Below, in pieces: positions 9,159 through 17,042 of a stretch of 64,000 nucleotides of DNA. Each line of letters begins with the position of its first letter. Positions within the stretch are counted from its first letter, which is position 1. The position numbers were made by a program, and so were the translations under genes. The notes under the pieces were generated by a model. It was given only the letters and a program-made list of their open reading frames with translations, did no database searches and was not told the origin of the DNA. This DNA comes from Gammaproteobacteria bacterium. GTDB lineage: Bacteria > Pseudomonadota > Gammaproteobacteria > Chromatiales > Chromatiaceae. Location: positions 1-64,000 of the forward strand of contig RZZN01000007.1 in NCBI GenBank assembly GCA_009929855.1, written 5' to 3'.

Positions 9159-9662
9159 CTAACGCCCCTCGCTCGGCGTGGTACTGACTGGCGCCGCCCC
9201 CGGCCAGGGTCGAATCGGCACGGCCGCGACACTGTTCTTCGGCGAGCCTTCGATGATGCGGTCGCTGAAGGTCAGATAAACCAGCGCATGCCGGGGCGCA
9301 TCGTAGAAGCGCACCACCTGCAAGCTCTTGAAGAGCAGCGATGTGCGCTTCTTGAAGACCTCGTCGCCATCGCGTTTGCCGTCACGGACGTCATCCGGCA
9401 GATCGATGGGGCCGATCTGCACGCACTCGATCGAGGCGTCCGAGGTATCCTCGGCGACACCGATCGCTCCGGATACGCCACCAGTCTTGGCCCGGCTCAG
9501 ATAGCAGACCACACCAGGGATGTGCTCGTCCTCGAAGACCTCCACGACGACCTTGTCATTTGGCCCCATCCACTTGAACTTGGTCGCGACACTCCCGACG
9601 ACCTCGGCGCTCGCCGCGCCGGTGAGCAGGCTGATCAGCAAACCCAGGACGATATGACGCAT
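9159..9662 (-). CDS. creA: CreA family periplasmic protein
   Basis: This 167-residue protein matches E. coli CreA closely in length and motifs: VCYLSRAKTGG, GVAEDTSDASIEC, KKRTSLLFKSLQVVRFYD and EGSPKNSVAAVP. It has a signal peptide MRHIVLGLLISLL ending at AASA. The molecular function of CreA is unknown. An in-frame ATG at 9671 is an alternative start. None of the E. coli creBCD genes is adjacent. Confidence 0.9.
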   Translation of the reverse strand: MRHIVLGLLISLLTGAASAEVVGSVATKFKWMGPNDKVVVEVFEDEHIPGVVCYLSRAKTGGVSGAIGVAEDTSDASIECVQIGPIDLPDDVRDGKRDGDEVFKKRTSLLFKSLQVVRFYDAPRHALVYLTFSDRIIEGSPKNSVAAVPIRPWPGAAPVSTTPSEGR

Positions 9663-9764
9663 CTTGATCATCTCGATGGCGGTGGTGAAGTCGCACGAGC
9701 CGCAAGGGGCATGCCCCCTGACCCAACCGGAGGCACGTGCGCCGATGGATCGCATGGATCTGAA

Positions 9765-10958
9765 TCATGCGCCGAACCGACGATCGCTCTCGCTCTTGCT
9801 TCGCGTCAAGGCGTCCTCGATCGAGACACCGAGGAACCAGTTGCCCGTGACACCGAGCCGACTGCCGGCCAGCGCCGCGTCGAGCCGCGCCACCCGCTCG
9901 GCATGGCCAGTGCGCAACGCGGGCAGACGGTTATGTACACGCGCCTGCGCCTGGATCCGACGCGGGGTGGTACCGAGCGCCAGACAGGCCCGCTCGACCT
10001 GCCCATCCTCGCGCAGGACGCCAGGGCGAAAGTGAAAGGCAAAACCGCGATAGCCCGCATCCGGTAGGAAGTCGCGCGACACCGCCGAATAGAAGGCATC
10101 CTCGACCGCGATCAGGCCGGCGATCGGCTTGACCGGCAGATCGGTCGCGCGGAAGACCAGCACCAGGGTCTCGATCTCGGCGACCCCGATCCCAGCGATC
10201 GCCTCGCGCGCGGCGGCGAACCCCTCGGGCATCAGTGCGGTCGCGACATCCGGGGGAACCGCCAGGGTCAGGAATCGGCTCATCAAGGTCGTCGCGCCGG
10301 TCTCGATCTGAAAGCGCTCGCCGTCCCAACCGATGCGCGCGACCCGCTGCCCGGTGCGCACCTCCAGCCCCTCCTGAGCGGCGATCGCCAGCGGGACGTG
10401 TGAAAGGCCATCGGCAAAGGTGAATGCCTTGATGACATCCTTGCGACGAGGCTTGCGTCTGAACAAGGCCTCGGCGGGATACTCGTCGGCCGGTTGGCAG
10501 ATCACCGCCTGGAAGGCATGGCGCAACAGATCCTGATAATTGCGCTGGCCCAGCAGCCGTCCATAATAGTCGGCGACACTGCGACCCTGCTTGGGCAGGG
10601 AGAAGATCCGCGGAACCGAGCGCAGCGCCTCGCCCAGGTGCAGTGCCGAGAAGATCTTTGCGTGCTCCCCATCCTTCCAGAGCAGGTAGCTCACCTTGCC
10701 CTTGGCCTGGACCTGTCCGACCAATCCGAGATCGTCCAGGATCGACAGCAGATGACCATAGCTGTTGAAGCAGGTGTGAGCGCCCGCCTCGGTCCAGAAA
10801 CCGCCGAGCTGCGGGAATTGAAGACTATTGATACAGCCGCCGATGCGCTCGGATGACTCCAGCACCAGGGTGCGCTGACCGCGCCGCAGGGCGAAATGGG
10901 CCGCGCCCAGACCGCTGATCCCGGCGCCGATGACGATGTGATCGATCTCAGTACTCAT
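9765..10958 (-). CDS. FAD-dependent oxidoreductase, protoporphyrinogen-oxidase/amine-oxidase-like
   Basis: This 397-residue protein starts at MSTEIDHIVIGAGISGLGAA with the GxGxxG FAD motif (about 11-16), then LVLESSERIGG. It ends with GNWFLGVSIEDAL, the C-terminal FAD-contacting motif of the flavin-containing amine oxidase/protoporphyrinogen oxidase superfamily. The substrate cannot be told from sequence. It begins 13 bases after the preceding unknown gene, so it is probably in one operon with it and the heme protein upstream. Confidence 0.78.
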   Translation of the reverse strand: MSTEIDHIVIGAGISGLGAAHFALRRGQRTLVLESSERIGGCINSLQFPQLGGFWTEAGAHTCFNSYGHLLSILDDLGLVGQVQAKGKVSYLLWKDGEHAKIFSALHLGEALRSVPRIFSLPKQGRSVADYYGRLLGQRNYQDLLRHAFQAVICQPADEYPAEALFRRKPRRKDVIKAFTFADGLSHVPLAIAAQEGLEVRTGQRVARIGWDGERFQIETGATTLMSRFLTLAVPPDVATALMPEGFAAAREAIAGIGVAEIETLVLVFRATDLPVKPIAGLIAVEDAFYSAVSRDFLPDAGYRGFAFHFRPGVLREDGQVERACLALGTTPRRIQAQARVHNRLPALRTGHAERVARLDAALAGSRLGVTGNWFLGVSIEDALTRSKSESDRRFGA

Positions 10959-10971
10959 AGTGGGCCAGGTG

Positions 10972-11508
10972 TCATTCAGCGGGATCTCTGAGTGGTGGGG
11001 TCGGTGCATTCTCGACGAGCGAAAGATCATCGATGTCGGGGAGCGGGATCGGCGTCGGCGGCGGCTCGCAATCCGCCAGCGTCCAACCCGGCTCGGTCAC
11101 GAGACTCAGACCACTGGTGTCGAAGGCATCCAGGTTCACCACGGGCTGCGGCTCGAGGTAGCCTTCTTGTGATCCGAGCGCCAGAGTGGGCGCGTCCTTG
11201 GGGATCGCGGCGCGATCCGATGCGCGCGCGGTCAGGGTCGGCGCTACGACGGAGGATGCTGGCGGGGCTGGAGCCTCGACCCGAGCCGCCTGCAGCACGC
11301 CACCGGCACGCTCGAAGGCCTGTTCGAAACGGACCTTGGTCGCTGTGTCGACATCCCGCTTGATGATCACCGAGCGCCCGCTGAAGAGCCGCTCCACGCC
11401 CTGCTCGGTGAGCTTGAACAGGGCGGCCAGACGCGCACGCACGACCGCCGGATCCGCGCCGGGGATGAGCTCCCCGGCGAAGCTCAGATCGAAGCGGTCA
11501 ACGGCCAT
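10972..11508 (-). CDS. Uncharacterised protein with N-terminal FSGR/VIIK-type domain
   Basis: This 178-residue protein has a compact N-terminal domain (about 5-75: FAGELIPGADP, LFSGRSVIIKRDVD, FEQAFERAGG) of a kind I recognise from gammaproteobacterial hypothetical proteins. A long Pro/Asp-rich, probably disordered tail follows. There is no signal peptide or membrane segment, and the function is unknown. It starts one base after the stop of the heme-protein gene and ends 13 bases before the flavoprotein gene. Confidence 0.7.
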   Translation of the reverse strand: MAVDRFDLSFAGELIPGADPAVVRARLAALFKLTEQGVERLFSGRSVIIKRDVDTATKVRFEQAFERAGGVLQAARVEAPAPPASSVVAPTLTARASDRAAIPKDAPTLALGSQEGYLEPQPVVNLDAFDTSGLSLVTEPGWTLADCEPPPTPIPLPDIDDLSLVENAPTPPLRDPAE

Positions 11509-11509
11509 G

Positions 11510-12091
11510 TCAGAGCGGCTTGGTCAGGCTGAAGGCGCCACGCACCTGGCCGGCTTGGTAGCCGCGCGCCAGGTCGCCCGGATAGCGCTCATCCAGGGCC
11601 GCGGCGACATCGTCGGTCAGGTCTGAGCCATGGCAAGCGAGACAGAGATCAGCGGTCGGAATCGCCTTCATGAAGCGGAAGACCGACCCATCCGCGGTCT
11701 CGATCACCTCGGCATGGGCCATTGGCTTGACGTCCTCGCCAGCGGCCTGGCGCTTGTCGAAGTCGGCCAAGACCCCGGCTTCCCAGTCATCGGGTGAATT
11801 CCTGTCCAGATTGCGAGTCTTGAGGCTGGTGCGTCCAACCGTCCAGCCGGTCCGCTCGGAGAGATCCGCGGCGATGGCCGGCGCGCGCTCCTGACAGACC
11901 TTGATGGCATTGACCGGGCCACCCTGCTGGACCGCCTCCTTGAGCTCACCGGTCAGGGTGGTGGCAAACTCTTGGACGATGGAGCGCGCCTCGACGAGAT
12001 TCGGATCGGGTGCATCGACCTCGCTCGCGGTGGCAAGCGTTGCGACGGCGAGCATGGTGGCCGCGGCGGTCAATGGGATGATTCGGCTCAT
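11510..12091 (-). CDS. Periplasmic Tll0287-like (DUF3365) c-type heme protein
   Basis: This 193-residue protein has a signal peptide ending near LATASEV and one c-type heme motif, CLACH (about residues 150-154). The features VEARSIVQEF, INVCQ-like AIKVCQERAP and GRTSLKTRNLDRNSPDDWE mark the Tll0287-like/DUF3365 family, thought to sense redox state or gas ligands. It is first of three closely packed minus-strand genes. A role signalling to the next-door flavoprotein is possible but unproven. Confidence 0.83.
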   Translation of the reverse strand: MSRIIPLTAAATMLAVATLATASEVDAPDPNLVEARSIVQEFATTLTGELKEAVQQGGPVNAIKVCQERAPAIAADLSERTGWTVGRTSLKTRNLDRNSPDDWEAGVLADFDKRQAAGEDVKPMAHAEVIETADGSVFRFMKAIPTADLCLACHGSDLTDDVAAALDERYPGDLARGYQAGQVRGAFSLTKPL

Positions 12092-12128
12092 GGATCATTT
12101 CTCCGTTGCGTGAATTCAGACGACTAGG

Positions 12129-12434
12129 CTACCCGGTGGCACGCAGTCGCGCCACCTTGTCACTGGGAACGCTTGGCTCATCGGTGATCTCGAGCTCGGG
12201 CTCCTTGCCCCTGAGGATACGCTCGACATTGCGGGCATTGCGCACCAGATAGATGGTCAACTCCTCGAGATCGGACTCCGGCAGATTCGGCAGGACGCCA
12301 TCACGGCGGATCAGCTCAGCCAACCGTTCGGCGCTCTCCAGGGCCTTGTCATAGGCATCGGCGGCTTTCTTGTCGGTCGTGCGCAATCGCTCGGCTCCCT
12401 TCTGGTCTCTGACGATATATTCGATCTCGATCAT
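12129..12434 (-). CDS. yebG: YebG family DNA-damage-inducible protein
   Basis: This 101-residue protein resembles E. coli YebG (96 residues): EIEYIVRDQKG, then TDKKAADAYDKALESAERLAEL, aligning with the conserved KKEADAYDKMLDTADLL of YebG. YebG is an SOS-regulated protein of unclear biochemistry. A promoter with an internal palindrome lies 55-83 bases upstream. No enterobacterial LexA box (CTGT-N8-ACAG) is visible. Confidence 0.82.
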   Translation of the reverse strand: MIEIEYIVRDQKGAERLRTTDKKAADAYDKALESAERLAELIRRDGVLPNLPESDLEELTIYLVRNARNVERILRGKEPELEITDEPSVPSDKVARLRATG

Positions 12435-12488
12435 CTCAGCGGCCCCCCGGATCGGCTGTGGTGATGTCCCACGCGATGTCTAGCGATG

Positions 12489-12517
12489 ATTATATCCTGA
12501 CGGGAGTCAGGGATCAG
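12489..12517 (-). promoter_or_regulatory. yebG promoter with operator-like palindrome in the spacer
   Basis: On the minus strand a perfect -10 TATAAT (12494-12489) is preceded by a 17-base spacer that contains the perfect palindrome CCTGAC-TCCC-GTCAGG (12511-12496). The -35 position is a weak CTGATC. A palindrome filling the spacer is a typical repressor geometry. CTG-N8-CAG resembles the SOS box but is two bases shorter. Confidence 0.5.
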
Positions 12518-12524
12518 TAGGAGT

Positions 12525-12539
12525 CATGTCATTGACATG
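12525..12539. repeat. 15-bp palindrome upstream of the yebG promoter
   Basis: CATGTCA-T-TGACATG is perfectly symmetrical with 7-bp arms. It lies upstream of the weak -35 element of yebG and so could be a second regulator site. No known operator is recognised. Confidence 0.4.
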
Positions 12540-12781
12540 TCGATATTTTCAACTGGATGAAAAGCGCTCCGCCGGGATCCCGGCGAGGATGCCGGGGTGC
12601 ACGCGATGAGTGGCGATCTTGCAGCCGCCACCCACCGACTCAGGTCTGGTCTGACTGGCTGGTGTTTCATGGCCGGACGACGACTGGGCCCAATGACATC
12701 GCGGCGAGACCTGAATCCATGGGACATCCGACCGGTCGAGCGTTCGGCGCGGCGACCGGCTCGCGTGATGAGCGACGCCTT

Positions 12782-14206
12782 TCAACCCTTGATACAGATC
12801 AAGGGCACCATCCGCGCGACCTTCTTCGCCAGCCCTGCGGCCTCGGCCGCGTCGACCACCGCATCGACATCCTTGTAGGCCCCCGGGGCCTCCTCGGCGA
12901 CCCCACGCAGCGAGGGGCTGCGGATCAGGATACCGCGTGCGGCCAGATCGTCGACCACCTCGCGACCCTGCCAGCGCCGAGTCGCCTGATGACGGCTCAT
13001 GCTCCGCCCGGCGCCATGACAGGCCGACGCGAAGGCACGCGCCGACCCTAGACCGGCCAGGATGTGCGAGCTGGTGCCCATGCTGCCCCCGATGATGACC
13101 GGTTGTCCGCCGGGGCGCAGTGACTCGGGCAGCGCGGGATGCCCAGGCCCAAAGGCGCGTGTCGCACCCTTGCGATGCACGAAAAGACGCCGTGGACGCC
13201 CATCCAGCATGTGCTCCTCTTCCTTGCAGGTGTTGTGCGAAACATCATAGAGCAGATCCAGATGCGCCGCGGGCAGGACGCGCTCGAAGGCCTCGCGGGC
13301 CAGATGGGTGAGGATCTCGCGGTTGGCCAGGGCGCAATTGATCCCGGCGCGGATCGCGCCAAGATAGGCGCGCCCGAGGCTCGACTCGAGCGGCGCGCAG
13401 GCCAGCTCGCGATCCGGCAGCGTCAAGCCGTGACGGGGCGCCGCGACGAGCATCGCCTTCAGATAGTCGGTCCCGATCTGATGCCCCAGACCGCGCGAGC
13501 CGCAATGGATGCTGACGACCACATCACCCTTGGCAAGACCGTAGCACGCGGCAATCGTCGGGTCATAGACCTCGGCGACATGCTGGACCTCCAGATAATG
13601 ATTCCCCGAGCCCAGCGTGCCCATCTCTTGGAGCTGGCGCTCCTTCGCCTGCTTGGAGACCTGATCCGGATCGGCCCCGGCCATGCATCCATTCTCCTCG
13701 ATGCGCTCCAGGTCGGCAGGCTCGCCATAGCCCTGCTCCACCGCCCAACGCGCGCCACCGCGCAGCATGGCATCGAGCTCGCGATGCGTCAGTCGCACAC
13801 GACCTTGACTCCCCAAACCAGCGGGGATGGTGCGTGCCAGCTGATCGGCCAGCGGACGCTTGACTGATTCCAGGTGCTCGATATCGAGCCCGGTCAAGAG
13901 GGTCCGCACCCCGCAGGAGATATCGAAACCGACCCCGCCGGCCGAAACGATGCCACCTTGCACGGGATCGAAGGCCGCCACGCCACCGATCGGAAAGCCA
14001 TACCCCCAATGCGCGTCGGGCATGGCATAGGCGGCGTCGACGATACCTGGCAGGCGCGCCACGTTGCAGATCTGCTCCCGGACCTTGTCGTCCATCGCGC
14101 GAATCAGGCCTGCGTCGGCGCAGAGGATACCGGGGACGCGCATCCCGTCGGTCGGGGCGATGCGCCAGCAGGTCTCGTCGATCTGCTCGAGGCGTGTGAG
14201 ATCCAT
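12782..14206 (-). CDS. rtcB: RNA-splicing ligase RtcB
   Basis: This 474-residue GTP/Mn2+-dependent ligase joins RNA 2',3'-cyclic phosphate or 3'-phosphate to 5'-OH ends. It shows GGVGFDISCG with metal ligands Asp95 and Cys98, GSGNHYLEVQ, HCGSRGLGHQIG, HNTCKEEEH and CHGAGRSMSRHQA, whose His would carry GMP. The start at ATG 14206 was chosen because the frame upstream to 14326 lacks family similarity and overlaps the archease gene. The archease gene immediately upstream supplies its activator. Confidence 0.95.
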   Translation of the reverse strand: MDLTRLEQIDETCWRIAPTDGMRVPGILCADAGLIRAMDDKVREQICNVARLPGIVDAAYAMPDAHWGYGFPIGGVAAFDPVQGGIVSAGGVGFDISCGVRTLLTGLDIEHLESVKRPLADQLARTIPAGLGSQGRVRLTHRELDAMLRGGARWAVEQGYGEPADLERIEENGCMAGADPDQVSKQAKERQLQEMGTLGSGNHYLEVQHVAEVYDPTIAACYGLAKGDVVVSIHCGSRGLGHQIGTDYLKAMLVAAPRHGLTLPDRELACAPLESSLGRAYLGAIRAGINCALANREILTHLAREAFERVLPAAHLDLLYDVSHNTCKEEEHMLDGRPRRLFVHRKGATRAFGPGHPALPESLRPGGQPVIIGGSMGTSSHILAGLGSARAFASACHGAGRSMSRHQATRRWQGREVVDDLAARGILIRSPSLRGVAEEAPGAYKDVDAVVDAAEAAGLAKKVARMVPLICIKG

Positions 14207-14225
14207 GATCGAGTCTCTGGGATCC

Positions 14226-14248
14226 GGGTTTAGGGTTTGGGGTTTGGG
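14226..14248 (+). repeat. Telomere-like G-run repeat between archease and rtcB
   Basis: Four G-runs (GGG, GGG, GGGG, GGG) are separated by TTTA, TTT and TTT loops on the plus strand, the template strand for rtcB. The geometry permits an intramolecular G-quadruplex of three tetrads. It lies in the 103-base leader between the archease stop and the rtcB start. Confidence 0.7.
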
Positions 14249-14309
14249 CTCGACGGTCACTGCCTTCCGGACAAGGATCAGGTCTCGGGAGGCGCGAGCC
14301 AATCCGAGA

Positions 14310-14726
14310 TCAGACATCCACGACACACTGGGCGTGCCAGATCCCGTCAGGAGCCTGCCACACCTTCAGCTCGGTGTAGGTTGCGCCCTTGATCTCGACC
14401 GTTGGCTGATGGCGCGCGGGCTCGAGGCGCTCGCCCCAACCGATGCCGTGCAATCCGCCACCGTCCAGCGTCACACTGAAGCGAGCGAACAGCATGCCAC
14501 GAGTCGCCATCGCATAGACCCAGGCATTGAGCCAATCCACGAGCAACATCTCAGGATCGGACCCGCGACACTCGACCTCGACCCGCGTCTCGGGCCGAAT
14601 CAGCGCCGGATCCGTGATGACCGCGCTCAGCGCCAGCGCGGTCTGCTCGAACGCCTCGGCGAGGCTCGCCCCCTCGCCGTGCACGCCGATATCGGCCATG
14701 TGTTGGAAATGTCGCCAGGCGGCCAT
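14310..14726 (-). CDS. Archease, RtcB activator
   Basis: This 138-residue protein has the archease length. The opening FQHMADIGVHGEGASLAEAFEQTALAL, then DPEMLLVDWLNAWVYAM and the closing TYTELKV-WHAQCVVDV pattern are family hallmarks, including the acidic metal-binding residues (ADIG Asp, C-terminal Asp). Archease speeds RtcB guanylylation. It is co-directional with and just upstream of rtcB. Confidence 0.93.
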   Translation of the reverse strand: MAAWRHFQHMADIGVHGEGASLAEAFEQTALALSAVITDPALIRPETRVEVECRGSDPEMLLVDWLNAWVYAMATRGMLFARFSVTLDGGGLHGIGWGERLEPARHQPTVEIKGATYTELKVWQAPDGIWHAQCVVDV

Positions 14727-14791
14727 CTTGGTTGTCCTCCCGCGGGGACAGCGCGTGCGTCGTCGGAGTCATGGTGGCCGACCAAGGGGGC

Positions 14792-15565
14792 TCAGCGCGC
14801 CACGACCCGCAACAGGGCGAGGGTGATGTTGTCGACCCCACCCCGCGCGTTGGCGGCCTGCACCAATGAGTCGGCGACCGACCCGAGCGATCTGCCGGCA
14901 TGCTCGATCAGCATCTCACGCAGATCGTCATCCGCAATCATGGTGGTCAGACCATCGGTGCAGAGGAGTACCAGATCCCCGCTCGCGAGCGTGACACTCT
15001 CCACCGGGACGGCGATATTGGCGAAAGATCCCAGCGCTCGAGTCAGGATATGCTCACCGATCCCTGCCTGACGCGCCTCATCGCGCGAGCCGAAGAGTCC
15101 GCGGTCGACCACCTCCTGAATCAGCGAGTGGTCATGGGACAACTGCACGAGACCCGCGCCGCGCAAGCGGTAGATGCGCGAGTCGCCAACATGAGCATAG
15201 ACCAGCCGATCGGCGATGATCGCCCCGACCACCACCGTCGTCCCCATCCCACGCAGTTCAGGGTCCTCGCGACCGAGGCGAAAGATCTCGTGGCTGGCCT
15301 CCGCGATCGCCGTGACGACCAGCGCCTGGATCGCCTCGACCCCTTGCGACTGGACCGCCAATGCGCGGTAACGCGCCTGGATGACATCGACCGCCATGGC
15401 GCTGGCGACTTCACCGGCACGGGCACCGCCCATGCCATCGGCGACGATCAACAGGCCGCACTCTGGGTCGACGGCCAGACTGTCCTCATTGCTGACGCGC
15501 ACGCGACCGCGGTCGGTGCGCCAAGCATACTCCAGAGCGAATCCCGCCGGCCCCGCATCACTCAC
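14792..15565 (-). CDS. PP2C family serine/threonine protein phosphatase (Stp1/PrpC type)
   Basis: This 257-residue metal-dependent phosphatase has the motifs RVSNEDSLAVD, VADGMGGARAGEVAS, GTTVVVG, HVGDSRIYRL and LCTDGLTTMI in the standard order with their metal-binding Asp residues. It normally reverses a Hanks-type kinase; no such kinase is in the window. It reads in the same direction as dsbC and archease. No membrane segment is present, so it should be cytosolic. Confidence 0.9.
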   Translation of the reverse strand: MSDAGPAGFALEYAWRTDRGRVRVSNEDSLAVDPECGLLIVADGMGGARAGEVASAMAVDVIQARYRALAVQSQGVEAIQALVVTAIAEASHEIFRLGREDPELRGMGTTVVVGAIIADRLVYAHVGDSRIYRLRGAGLVQLSHDHSLIQEVVDRGLFGSRDEARQAGIGEHILTRALGSFANIAVPVESVTLASGDLVLLCTDGLTTMIADDDLREMLIEHAGRSLGSVADSLVQAANARGGVDNITLALLRVVAR

Positions 15566-15613
15566 GGTCTTTTCACGGTTGGACGAAGTCCGGCGAGCAT
15601 GCGGTGATGCGGC

Positions 15614-16348
15614 TCACGAGCCGCTCGCGCCATTGAGCTGAGCCGCCAGGCGCTTCGCCTCCACATAGCCGGGGATCAAGTCGCCCGACTCGGTGAGGAT
15701 CGCCGGGGTTCCGCGCAACCCGAGCTGTTGACCGAGATCCATGTGCGCGTCGACTGGATTCGCACAGGTCTTCTCCGGGATGGTCTCACCCGCCTTGGCG
15801 GCGGTCATGGCATCGCGCTGGGCCGCCGGGTCGCCCGCGCACCACACCGAGACGGCCTCCGAGTAAGCCACGCTCCCCTGCCCGGCGCGCGGATAGAAGA
15901 GATAGCGGACCCGAATCCCCTCCTTGGCATACTGATCGATCTCGCTATGGAGCTTGCGACAGTAGCCACACTCGATATCGGTGAAGACGGTCACCGTGTG
16001 CTTGGCGTCGGCTGGGCCGAAGACCACCATCTGTGACTCGCCGACCTGATCGACCAGCACCTTACGGGCCTCGGCCAGACGCGGCTCGGTCAAATCCTCG
16101 CGGGTCTTCAGATCGACGATCCGCCCATCGACGAAATAGCGGCCATCGGCGGTCACATACATGAGCTGAGTGCCCACCATCACCTCATGGAGTCCGGCGA
16201 TCGGCGACGGCGCGACCCGATCGATCGTGACCCCTGGGATGATCTTGCCGAGCACATCGCGGATGGTGTCCTCGGGCGAGGCCGCGGCGGTCTGCGAGCC
16301 GAGTGCGAATGCGGCGATGGCCAGCACGGAATGGCTAAGCTTGGTCAT
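15614..16348 (-). CDS. dsbC: Thiol:disulfide interchange protein DsbC
   Basis: This 244-residue periplasmic isomerase has a signal peptide (MTKLSHSVLAIAAFALGS), an N-terminal dimerisation domain and a thioredoxin fold with the active site CGYC (127-130) in FTDIECGYCRKLH. The cis-Pro region GLRGTPAIL and a second Cys pair (VWCAGDP and KTCANP) match DsbC. It corrects wrong disulfides in exported proteins. It starts eight bases after the yajQ stop in the minus-strand direction of the cluster. Confidence 0.93.
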   Translation of the reverse strand: MTKLSHSVLAIAAFALGSQTAAASPEDTIRDVLGKIIPGVTIDRVAPSPIAGLHEVMVGTQLMYVTADGRYFVDGRIVDLKTREDLTEPRLAEARKVLVDQVGESQMVVFGPADAKHTVTVFTDIECGYCRKLHSEIDQYAKEGIRVRYLFYPRAGQGSVAYSEAVSVWCAGDPAAQRDAMTAAKAGETIPEKTCANPVDAHMDLGQQLGLRGTPAILTESGDLIPGYVEAKRLAAQLNGASGS

Positions 16349-16357
16349 GATGATGAT

Positions 16358-16840
16358 TCAGTCTCTGAAATTGATGAATTGGATCGGCAACCCCCAGTCC
16401 TCGCCACGCAACAGGGCGATCGTCGCTTGGAGATCATCGCGTTGCTTGCCCGAAACCCGCACCTGGTCGCCTTGGATCTGCGCCTGGACCTTCAGCTTAC
16501 CGGCCTTGATGGCCTTGATCATGCGCTTGGCGGTCTCCGTATCGACGCCCTGTTTGAGCTGGATCTCCTGACGCGCGGCGTTGAGTGTCGAGACCGGATC
16601 CCCCGGGTTCAGACAAGCGAGATCGACCTTTCTTTTGACCAGCTTCTGACGGAGGATATCCATCATCTGCTGGAGATGAAACTCCTGCTCACCGACCATC
16701 AAGATCGCCGAATCGGTCAGCTCGAAGCTGGCCTTGACGCCCTTGAAGTCGAACCGGGTCGCGATCTCGCGATTGGCCTGGTCGACCGCGTTGCGCACCT
16801 CTTGCAGGTCAAGCTCGGAGACGATATCGAATGTTGGCAT
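16358..16840 (-). CDS. yajQ: YajQ family cyclic-di-GMP/nucleotide-binding protein
   Basis: This 160-residue protein has exactly the YajQ length, opening MPTFDIVSELDLQEVRNAVDQ and showing TRFDFKGVKASFEL, GEQEFHLQQMMDILR and KVQAQIQGDQVRVSGKQRDDLQ. Members bind c-di-GMP or nucleotides in some bacteria. ATG 16840 is the family start; the frame extends upstream without similarity. A 202-base gap separates it from xerD. Confidence 0.94.
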   Translation of the reverse strand: MPTFDIVSELDLQEVRNAVDQANREIATRFDFKGVKASFELTDSAILMVGEQEFHLQQMMDILRQKLVKRKVDLACLNPGDPVSTLNAARQEIQLKQGVDTETAKRMIKAIKAGKLKVQAQIQGDQVRVSGKQRDDLQATIALLRGEDWGLPIQFINFRD

Positions 16841-17042
16841 CTGCTCCATCTCATCGTGGTATTGCGCAGCGCCCAGCACGCCACTCGGTTGGTCGTCAAA
16901 CCGGCCACTCGGCTGGCGGCTCGCGCGGGGGTCCGACCGGGGTGACGCGCCGGCCCCCTGGCCGAGAGCGGTTGGCGCATGGACCCCAGGCATCGACCGG
17001 GGCCCGCGTTGCGCGAGAAGATCCGCGAAAAGCGAGCCATCG

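Larger units (their letters stand above)
12435..12781. other. Non-coding interval between rtcB end and yebG start
   Basis: Apart from the yebG promoter and two palindromes I see no gene here. Reading frames crossing it lack ribosome sites and look like antisense noise. No U-tract terminator for rtcB is apparent. Confidence 0.6.

Noticed and set aside
12440..12520. Enterobacterial LexA box before yebG
   Set aside because: The only CTG...CAG symmetry has eight, not ten, bases between, so it is not a standard SOS box.
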